Shown here: positions 11,689-19,403 of the stretch, piece after piece
Layout: each line of letters opens with the position of its first letter
Numbering within the stretch: the first letter of the stretch is position 1
DNA from: Lingula anatina
Taxonomy: Eukaryota; Brachiopoda; Lingulata; Lingulida; Lingulidae
Reading direction: 5' to 3'
Assembly: GCF_001039355.2 (NCBI RefSeq)
Contig: NW_019774086.1
Location: forward strand, 1-21,484
Length of the DNA: 21,484 bases
Notes under the pieces: generated by a model
Told to the model about the DNA's origin: nothing
The model's database searches: none
Seen by the model: the letters and a program-made list of their open reading frames with translations, nothing else
Translations under genes and position numbers: made by a program

Positions 11689-11751
11689 CTATTTCTTGGA
11701 TTCTATTATATAATATGATATGCAAATGCGTTAGAGTCTATTCTGTAAAAG

Positions 11752-11873
11752 AAGAATTTAACCAGCAAGGGACCAGTACAGGGCTCTACATTTAGACGCG
11801 TTGGGCTGGGCGTTCCAGGGGAATTACCCATCAACAAGATAGGAGCATCCATCTCAAAACACTTTTGGGGTAA
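11752..11873 (+). pseudogene. Fused fragment of exons 6 and 7 of the six-cysteine gene
   Basis: The sequence encodes EEFNQQGTSTGLYI, matching exon 6 (about residues 140-153), then TAG. It then jumps directly to a match for exon 7 (WAFQGNYPSTR, stop, EHPSQNTFG), ending at the former donor ggggtaatg. The rest of exon 6, intron 6 and the first part of exon 7 are deleted. Two in-frame stops and the loss of all upstream exons make it non-functional. It marks the left end of the tandem copy. Confidence 0.85.
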
Positions 11874-11904
11874 TGTCTACATATTTTGCTTTAGAATTGT
11901 TAAT

Positions 11905-12330
11905 TGTACTTACCAGTTCTGCTTGTACGTAATATAGCTACAGTTGCTCTTAGGCTGACGCTGCTCGTGTGCTGCTGCAGAAATGGTGGAGGCTTCTTTC
12001 TGTCTGTTCTGTTTACCAGATGGCCTTTCCGGTGGCCAGTGGTAAGTCACGTGACTATTCCCGCGGGATAAGAGGGCCTGGTTGATTAGCCCTTTATGAC
12101 AATAATGCGGCCAGCTCAAGATTCCTATTCCTCCCAATAAATTTATTATACAAGCATAATAATATTTTGTTGATTTGATGTTTTCTACCTGTAATTCACC
12201 ACTAGCCAAATTACTCAAAGCCAGTATATAGTTAAGTAATTGACGATATTATGCTAATCCACAGACCTTCGCTGTAATCTTTTAAGCACAGTTTGACAGC
12301 TTCCATCGTCACTATTAACATGTTTTCTCT
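11905..12330. other. Sequence in duplication unit 2 without an evident match in unit 1
   Basis: Lies between the exon 7 fragment and the exon 8 relic, where unit 1 has intron 7. I see no similarity by eye. It has a GC-rich centre (ggcctttccggtggccagtg) and no terminal inverted repeats. It may be an insertion of unknown type, or unit 1 may have lost it. Confidence 0.4.
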
Positions 12331-12349
12331 CATTTCACTTTTGTTTACG

Positions 12350-12540
12350 CTTTGGAAACTGCCCCTAAATGTCTGAAGACTGTTGTGTTGGTACTATTTC
12401 TACCCATCACATCTATTTGACCAGAACTCCCCGTCCCTCTCTCAACTTTTGTTAGAAAACATTCTCCTCTAAAAAATTGAAGATAAATGTGTCTGTGATT
12501 GTTGAGAAGTGAAAATAAAATATTAATTCAAGACACGGTT
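12350..12540 (+). pseudogene. Decayed last exon and 3' UTR of the six-cysteine gene
   Basis: Matches exon 8 and the following UTR (8819-9000): CCTAAATGTCTGAAGACTGT is shared. The acceptor has become 'acg' instead of 'cag', the reading frame is broken by small insertions (an extra TGTTG-type run after KTV), and the coding part diverges. An AATAAA at 12514-12519 is still present. Confidence 0.8.
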
Positions 12541-12805
12541 ATTAAATAATATATTTCTTAGCCTTTTGCTGCTATACAGAGAAATAAAAATGTGCGGTCT
12601 TTGACATCGAAAATGAAGGCTTTTCTCTTATCGATCTTTAGTATCACTCTGTTTGTTATACAACTTATGGGTATATACGTACTGTATTTACTTCAGATAT
12701 TATGTCTGTACTATCATACAGGCCTGTATTTCTTAGGGTGGGCATATTTATATATGCATTTGTGTTCATAACAGATAAGAACAAATGATTTACAATAAGA
12801 AAATA

Positions 12806-12811
12806 TTTATT
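12806..12811 (-). terminator. Poly(A) signal of small secreted gene B
   Basis: TTTATT on the + strand reads AATAAA on the minus strand, about 160 bases past the stop. It corresponds to 9301-9306 in copy A. Confidence 0.4.
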
Positions 12812-12968
12812 CCCAATTATGCAATCGGTATTATTGCTGAGTTCATGTCTGTTTTCGACGGTTGAATTTTAAAAAATTTTTATGTGCTTTATACAAACAA
12901 CAAATATCTATATAATATATGTGAGTCAGTTAAATGCAGAAGCACATAGTCCATCTTGGCTATGACAC

Positions 12969-14641
12969 TCAAGGAAAGACGTCTCTGTTCAATTCCTTGT
13001 ACCACTGCATCCACAGATAAGGGGAAGTCAGCTGCAAATTAGCAGAACTGAAAAATGAATAAATAAATGACTTTTCAATAATAATAATCATTAATAATAA
13101 TAATAATATCTATTAGACGGTAAAATAAGTAAATGCTAGGGTCGTATTATTTATGAGGGTTTGTAAACAAGTGCACCTAATAAACACCGTTTACACCCCC
13201 ACCCCCCATCCTGGCTATAAAATCATGATTAACAAAATCTGAATTGATGCAAAATAATAAAACAGTGAGTTTTTTTTACCTGACAATTTCTTGCAGTTCT
13301 TTAGCAAACTTGCCATCCTGAAAATGTAAAAAATGGAAATTACAAAAAGTAATAATGTTTACTGAGCACTGATTAAAACACTTCACTTAAATTCAACATT
13401 AACCCACTGTTAATCTTACACGAATGGTCATGGCATTAAAATTTGGTGTTTCATAATGAAAATTCCGACATTAAAAGGCATCATGGCTTGACATTGCTCG
13501 CTCTTTTCTTCTCTTTTTAATCCATTAACTGTGCTTCATGCTCCAAATAAATAAATAAATAAATATAATGCAAAGTCATCTTACCATTTGGGCCCTTGCC
13601 TTATTCAGACGATCCTCAATGATCCCAAGCAACTCAACGCCAGAAATGTCCAAGGACACTACCAATGCAAAGAAGTCTTTGGCATTCTTTGCCGCCTCTG
13701 CAGCTTCAAACTTATCTATGTCGGAAAAGCAACCAAATTTCCTGGGCATGCTGAAGATTAAAGATGGTAAAGTAAAAAGATATTGTTTTCAGAGAACGAA
13801 AACCAAATGGTCACAAGTAGCAATTGTGTATGACCTACAACGATCATTCCTTGATTTATTATCATCGCCAAGAAAGTTATGTTACTGTAATTATGTTTTT
13901 GCCTTTGTTGGTTTGTCAACCTAACGTTACGGGCGTATTTTGATAAAATGGGCCAACTAAAATCTATTACAATTTAGTGCTGATTGATTGATTAATTAAT
14001 ACATGCTAATGTGGATTGAGCTACCTTGGCGGAGGTCTGCACACCCTGGCCGAGTGCGTTTCCAGTTTTATTAAAAAATATTTAGAGGCAGTGTATGAAG
14101 AATTATCAGAACAGAGCTATGAAAGATGCCGTCAGATAAGAATTCAAATGATTAAAAACGTGTGAAAAACTTACCAAACTTCGTCAACAAGCTGGAAAAA
14201 AGAATAAACCAACCAAGTATATCACAAATGAATAAATATAAATAATTTTAAAAAGAAGTTGTAAATTAACTTCAGAACAGAAAAGTAAATTGTATTTAAG
14301 GTAAATTATACGATTTCCTGGACAGGGTAAGAAATAACGCAACTCGCGCGTTGAATATACAGCCAATATAGAAATAATTCGAGGGCGTATTCCACGGAAA
14401 TTCCCAACACGCGTTATCAAATAATAATTGAATATTTTCATCACATACATGTACTCATTACCAACGTATATCATCACTCTCTCAACGAGCGCAACAATAG
14501 TTAGCCAATAGACATAAAGGCTTACAATGCATCTTGTTGAAGGGGCCTATTTACCTTGGCATTTGAATAACCTGCCCTCTGCTTCACAAATGAGCCGAAG
14601 CACTGAATCGCGAGAAACAAGAAATTGGTGAAAATAATCAT
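12969..14641 (-). CDS. Small secreted orphan protein, copy B, 5 exons, 128 aa
   Basis: Minus-strand exons in transcript order: 14641-14555, 14191-14175 (17-nt microexon), 13750-13585, 13317-13280 and 13047-12969 (stop TGA). Every exon has the same length as in copy A, and all splice sites are intact. The protein differs from copy A at only seven positions by my reading: R20K, T23A, V36M, S40F, I76L, E89Q and I127F. The signal peptide, Cys35, Cys42 and the WMQWYKELNRDV tail are kept. In exon 3 about 11 of 166 bases differ and roughly half of these are silent. It arose with the surrounding block by tandem duplication and remains an apparently functional paralogue. The function is unknown. Confidence 0.82.
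13544..13565. repeat. (AAAT)n microsatellite in intron 3 of small secreted gene B
   Basis: Five to six units at the position matching 10102-10141. Confidence 0.9.
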
Positions 14642-14675
14642 CTTAGTAACTTAATCACACTTCTCTTCGTCAAAT

Positions 14676-14685
14676 ACTATATAGT
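14676..14685 (-). promoter_or_regulatory. TATA box of small secreted gene B
   Basis: ACTATATAGT lies 35 bases upstream of the ATG at 14641, the same sequence and spacing as in copy A. Confidence 0.5.
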
Positions 14686-14729
14686 ACAGTCAGTAACTAT
14701 GCTTACTTGTCAATGACCTCACACTATTG

Positions 14730-14780
14730 TGATGTCATAGTTGGAAAAGAGAAGTGTCATGACGTCAGGTTACGTCAGAT
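14730..14780 (-). promoter_or_regulatory. CRE-like site cluster upstream of small secreted gene B
   Basis: TGATGTCA at 14730-14737 and a perfect palindromic CRE, TGACGTCA, at 14760-14767, followed by TACGTCAG. These match positions in copy A, where the second site is degenerate. Conservation between copies may only reflect recent duplication. Confidence 0.4.
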
Positions 14781-15199
14781 AGCTCGTACTTGTAATTCCC
14801 GAATTTGAAAAAAAAAATTAATTTTATTATTTCTCCAACATAGATCTAGGGCTAAGAGTTCTTTTTTTTTTTTAATTTTACTAGTATTTAATTTTCTTTT
14901 ACTCTTTCTCCGACATAAAGTTTTAACATCGAATAATATATCTAAAGATCTGCACCTCTATAGATTTTTTTCACATTGTTTAACAGTGTTGTTTAAATTA
15001 TGTTTCCAAGCCAAATCAAAGGCCATTTTTAGTGAAAGGCCGTCGAAATAGGAAATGATCTTGGATATAACAGTAAACATTTATTCTGCTGTTTCTTAGA
15101 CCTACAATGATATGCAAATTATGCGTGAGGGTCTATTTGGCTTATTATGTAAAAAAAAAAAAAAAAGCCTCCTGAAATCTTGAAACCCTTTGCTCAAGT

Positions 15200-15340
15200 T
15201 GTTGCACGCTGAGTTTTTCGTGTGCCTTCGTCCGCCGCAGCGTGCGTCGCCAAAACGAACAACCGGAAATTTCGAGTGCGGAGTTACCGGATGTTTATAG
15301 CGGCGGGACAAGTCCTTTTTCAAAAACGGAAACAGAAGTA
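15200..15340 (+). promoter_or_regulatory. Probable TATA-less promoter region of the sulfotransferase-like gene
   Basis: A locally GC- and CpG-rich stretch in AT-rich surroundings (tccgccgcagcgtgcgtcgc) with two ETS-type cores (accggaaat and taccggatg), 360-500 bases before the proposed ATG. No TATA box is seen. It is assigned by composition and position only. Confidence 0.4.
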
Positions 15341-15443
15341 ATTTCATTTGTCCTAGTGTCTACTATGCCTGTATCTTAATTGTGTCCTTATAAAACGTTA
15401 ACAACTATGTGATGCTTGCTTTTCGTTCTAGTGACCAGTTTAA

Positions 15444-15491
15444 AAACTTAATCGCAGGAATGTTAATAAACTTAATCGCAGGAATGTTATA
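15444..15491. repeat. 24-bp tandem duplication, two units
   Basis: The unit aaacttaatcgcaggaatgt plus 'taat' occurs twice in direct succession, about 200 bases before the sulfotransferase-like start codon. Confidence 0.85.
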
Positions 15492-15507
15492 AATTAATGT
15501 ATTCCAG

Positions 15508-15672
15508 AAAAAGAAACTTGGCGGTGTCAACTTCACAGTCACCGACTTCCGTGATGGTTCGCATTATGAAGTGACCTCATTATGTGGAGCTACACCCAAA
15601 TGTCATACTACGATCAGATACAAATTGAACATGTGTGAAGTGCCATATTGTATACATGACAGATGCTGTTGA
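15508..15672 (+). other. Open frame behind an acceptor-like site, possible exon or exon relic
   Basis: After 'tgtattccag' the frame is open for 54 codons with protein-like composition (LGGVNFTVTDFRDGSHYEV, then C-G and P-K-C) before TGA. It is in a different frame from the sulfotransferase-like start at 15698, so it is not part of that coding region as modelled. It could be an alternative first exon, a relic of another gene, or chance. No clear donor decides it. Confidence 0.25.
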
Positions 15673-15697
15673 TATCTGTGATTGTGGATCTCTAAAA

Positions 15698-17713
15698 ATG
15701 GGGCTTACAACATGGTGTCGAAGACTGGGACGATTCTTCCTTAACATTTATGGCTATGTAATGTGGCTGATTTTCGGGATCAAACTTTATGAGATTTCTA
15801 GTGATTTGATAATTACCAATATACCAGGATCACAAGACCTTCGGCGTTGCTTTTGCAGAGGAAAAAGAATCGCAAATGGTGCAAGGAATGGTTCATTAAA
15901 TTGTTCGGATGACCTGGGTTGGCCCCATCCTTTTTCCATTTTGGCAGATTGTTGGGGAAAAGACCTGAAAGTTACAACATTTGGAAGGAAATTGATAAAG
16001 GCTCAGTACCAAGAAGCATTGGTTCAGAGGCTTGCAATTCAGCAAACTTTGAGGAAACATGCAGGCATTTCTGTGGTAACATTTCTTGTTTGAACAGTTA
16101 ATTAAAATTGTTTATGCAAATAGATAACAGTTCATTGTTTTGTAGAGTTTCATAGAAAGGGGAAGAGAAACCTTTTTTGACTGTTTCTAAATGTGGTGTA
16201 AAATGTGGTGTAAAATTACTTCTATGAAATGAAAATTTATTTACATGACTAATAGTAAAATGATATTTTATTGTCATGCTTCTTTGTTCATATATTTCTA
16301 CATTGTAACTACACAATTCTGTCCTCCATTATTGCTAACATGATGAATTGAAGTAGTATTGGCCACTAGCACTCCCATTTATGATCATGAGTTGAATGCT
16401 AGAAGCATTGGATTATGGAATAGCCTTTTACATTTTAAACATGTGCTACTATTCCCACATTTAGTAGGTGATATGTATGCAAGTGAGGCCTAATATATGT
16501 AAATTTCTTTTTTAGGTTCCCATCAAGCACCCAATTTTCATAGTTGGTCCAATGTTCTCTGGTTGTAACCAACTTCAGGCTCTTCTTGCACAAGACCCAG
16601 CCAATCAAGTTCCTCAGTTGTGGCAACTGCTGAATCCCACACCTCCACCAAAATCGACAGAATCTCCAGCAGATGCCAGAATCAGAGAGACAAACAGATA
16701 TATTGGTAAGAGTTGTGTTCACTTAGTACAGAATTATTGTTTTTATTGAAGTTTTAGCAATGTCTAAGGGCCCATTCCCAATGAAACTATCATTCTTCGG
16801 AGATTGATTCCACTCTGCAGGGACTCTCGCTGAATGCAGTCAGATTAACAGATTAACACTCCTCCTCATGGCAATGAGTAGAAAATAGAAAAGCTGTTTA
16901 TTATACGAGTATGTATGAAACAAATGGTGTTGATCTGCTAATCTGGTTGCATTTAGCAAGGGTCCCCCTAGAGTTGGATCAATCTTTACCAATTGAAGCT
17001 ATTTTTAAGCTATTATTTGGCTGAACAGTTGATTAATTAGGTAATATCAGAAACTAGTAGAAGTGGTTACTTATAGTCCATGATTGCTTTATATGTAAAT
17101 TCATGACAATAGTTAAGGGTCATTAACAAAATGCTTTTAATCAAGATTGGTAGAATTTATACAGATATTTCTGTTATAACATAGGCGTTTCTTGTAAATA
17201 AGTTATCTTTATTTTTTCCAGGTTGGCTGACCTCTTTCTGTCCAAGTATTGAGCTTATCCTTGCCAAATATGCCACCTATCCTGCTGCATGCAGTCATGT
17301 TCTACAGCGTAGCTTTATCGACTTGCTGCCCCCAGTTGTTGGTCTGAATATGTCAGAGTACAGACAATGGTTGAAAGGATGCAGCAGAAGTGAGATGGTC
17401 AAAGTTTATCAGTATTACAAGAAGCAACTGCAGCTATTAGCTTTTAATCAGGGTAAAGTTTTATGCTTGTTGGCATGAATTGAAATGAAGGGTCAAATGT
17501 TTTTGTGTGGGGTTTACAGAGGACAAAATGAGTGATGCAAAACTTTTGTAAATACTAGTATTCTTTCCCAACACAAACAAAGGGTTTTAGCTAAAAATAC
17601 TCCATTCCATATACTGAGTATATAAAGTAATGTTGACTTTAAAATACTGCAACATACCTGTATATCAGGCCAATGATAATGGAGGTCCACACATAATCCT
17701 TTTTGGTGCATCT

Positions 17714-17765
<52 letters not shown>

Positions 17766-18320
17766 TTTTCAGGTTTTGGTTGGAGAACATTTGTTCTGCA
17801 GGATCCTACACACATGCTTTTCTTGGATGCTCTGCTAGAAGTTTTCCCAGATGCTTGCATTGTACAGATGCACTGCAGTCCAGTGCTTGCTGCTAGTCAG
17901 TACTGTACACTGTATTCACAAATAGCTGAATTATTTTATAGAAAGAGAGACATTAACCTCAATGCGCTTGGACTCAGGGTTTTGGATTTACTTACATGGC
18001 TTTATGAAAAATCATTGACTACTCGGAAGAGACACGCTAACAATAATTTTACATCCCAAATGGAGGAAAACGTAACATTCTTAGATGTGAATTATGAAAA
18101 TTATTTACAAGATCCTCTTGAAGTTGTGAAATGCATCTATGACAAAATGGGTTTGACAGTCTCCCAAGAGGCCATTTTAAACATGAAAGAATATTTGAGA
18201 GATGGGGAGATGAAAGCAACAAGTGGAAAGTTTGATCATTCACTGAGCAAGTTTGGAATCTCAGAGGAACAGTTGAAATTGCTGTTTGGAGAATATACCC
18301 GTTTCTTCCAGGTACATTGA
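15698..18320 (+). CDS. Membrane-anchored Sulfotransfer_3-like protein with degenerate PAPS-binding motifs, 4 exons, 448 aa
   Basis: Exons 15698-16075, 16516-16705, 17222-17452 and 17773-18320 (TGA); 1347 nt, phases 0, 1, 1. ATG 15698 is chosen for its AAAATGG context; ATG 15656 in the same frame is possible, and a stop at 15626 closes the frame. A basic stretch (RRLGR) and a hydrophobic segment at about 13-31 suggest a type II anchor, probably Golgi. From about residue 70 the layout follows the sulfotransferase family: DLGWPHPF, HPIFIVG (131-137), LLAQDP, LLNPTPPP, DARI, YYKKQLQLL, then LQDPTHM (275-281) and LLEVFPDACIVQMH (287-300). The family normally has PR[ST]GTT, LKSP and HRDP followed by Ser. 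Here these read PMFSGCN... shifted to FSGCN (140-144), Q276-D277, C301-S302 and Q309. Loss of the Arg, Thr, Lys and Ser that hold PAPS suggests a pseudoenzyme. The MITE at 18352 starts 31 bases after the stop. Confidence 0.82.
16770..17010. mobile_element. Inverted-repeat (MITE-like) element in intron 2 of the sulfotransferase-like gene
   Basis: The left arm (about 16798-16854, AGATTGATTCCACTCTGCAG then TCAGATTAACAGATTA) pairs imperfectly with the reverse complement of the right arm (about 16936-16995, AGATTGATCCAACTCTAGGG then CCAGATTAGCAGATCA). The left end reads GGGCCCATTCC. The ends are worn and no target duplication is certain. Confidence 0.6.
17716..17770. repeat. (AT)n plus poly-T directly before the exon 4 acceptor of the sulfotransferase-like gene
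   Basis: About 20 AT units followed by 13 T and 'cag'. The poly-T serves as the polypyrimidine tract of the acceptor at 17771-17772. Length changes here could affect splicing. Confidence 0.9.
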
Positions 18321-18351
18321 TACTTTGAATATGTCAGTGTAAACTTAGATC

Positions 18352-18560
18352 CTATTCCCAGAGATAAGATCGATCCAAGTACATCGACCTAACTCCCTGA
18401 GGGTTCCCGCTAAATAGCTGTCAGCTGAGCGGGTACGAAAGTTAATTACCCCCTTTTAGCTCGTAGTAGGCAGGACGGACATTTAAGCCGGATTATCTGA
18501 CAGTAATCTAGTGAGACTCCACACGGGGATGGATCAATCTAAAATCTATCGGAATGCGCC
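18352..18560. mobile_element. MITE-like element just downstream of the sulfotransferase-like stop codon
   Basis: A 209-bp segment flanked by an 8-bp direct repeat, CTTAGATC (18344-18351 and 18561-18568). Its inward right end, GGCGCATTCCGATAGATTTT followed by AGATTGATCC, resembles the left end of the intron 2 element, and its left arm has AGATCGATCC. It is therefore probably the same family. An 8-bp duplication is typical of hAT elements, which is suggestive only. Confidence 0.6.
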
Positions 18561-18987
18561 CTTAGATCATTTATATGAATTTTTTTTTTTTTTTGCAATT
18601 TACTGGAAATTGAGCAGCATTTAAGTTATGCATCATTACTTATTTTTGTTGATTCTTAACAATTTGTTAAGCCTTGAGACTTATTTGGATACAGAACAGT
18701 TGAGGATGCAATTTATATTAAAGCAAAGCAAATTATACCATTTTCAAGTTTAATTCTGCTGATCTTACTACTTAGCATCTGATCAGATATAGTGCCAATG
18801 ACATTTTTGTAAAACTAATTTCCAGTTTAGTATAATACTTTGTCCAAACCTCTTCATGTATTTCCATGATTTATACAAGGTAATGCTAAAATGAACAAGT
18901 CATTTCTTTTGGGGTCCTCAATCCTTTATTTTGTCTTTTAATCTCCATTTAGTCTATTATTTCAAGTCAGATATCAGAAGTCTTGTT

Positions 18988-19016
18988 AATAAAAATAAAA
19001 CATTTATTGAAATAAA
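18988..19016. terminator. Bidirectional poly(A) zone between two convergent genes
   Basis: AATAAA hexamers on the + strand at 18988, 18994 and 19011 (sulfotransferase-like gene, about 670 bases after its stop) interleave with TTTATT at 19003-19008, which is AATAAA on the minus strand (cyclin B, about 400 bases after its stop). Assigned from motif and gene orientation. Confidence 0.4.
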
Positions 19017-19403
19017 AATCATTTATACACGATTTTCTAAGCTATATACTATATACAAGTAACCCACATGCTAATTGCAACCATGCTGTATAATTTAATT
19101 CTCATGCAGATTTTTCCGTATCTACCTCATTTATCACTTTGATATTTAAAAGTGAGGAAATGCATTCGCATCAAATGTCCAGATTTCAGCTCCATAAAAG
19201 GACTTAGCTTTCAAAAAATGACTGGTATTATAAAAAAAATGAATAAAGCAGCATTTAAAAAAGTTACATGATCAAGATGAAACTTGAGGTGATAAAAACC
19301 CAAATTCCTGACAAATCCTGATTGGGTTTTGACACCTCTCTCTCTCAACTGCTCACACATTTGCACACATACTCCAGGGTTGTATCAACCAATGTCCATG
19401 GCT

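Larger units (their letters stand above)
7900..11751. repeat. Tandem segmental duplication, unit 1
   Basis: Runs from within exon 6 of the six-cysteine gene through the whole of small secreted gene A and its promoter to 'attctgtaaaa' near 11750. Unit 2 follows directly. Matching landmarks include gene A exons, TATA boxes, CRE-like sites, AAAT microsatellites (10102 and 13544) and the poly(A) hexamers. Confidence 0.85.
11752..15150. repeat. Tandem segmental duplication, unit 2
   Basis: Diverged copy of unit 1 that starts mid-exon with agaatttaaccagcaaggga and ends at 'ttatgtaaaa' near 15150, where unit 1 ends with 'attctgtaaaa'. It has lost the front of the six-cysteine gene, carries several hundred bases not evident in unit 1 (about 11905-12330), and keeps small secreted gene B intact. 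Confidence 0.85.

Noticed and set aside
11910-12218. 102-aa minus-strand frame
   Set aside because: Composition is not protein-like, there is no recognisable domain, and it covers an unmatched non-coding segment between pseudogene fragments.
15102-15347. Minus-strand frame over the GC-rich stretch
   Set aside because: No start context or splice sites; the region is better explained as the promoter of the gene on the + strand.
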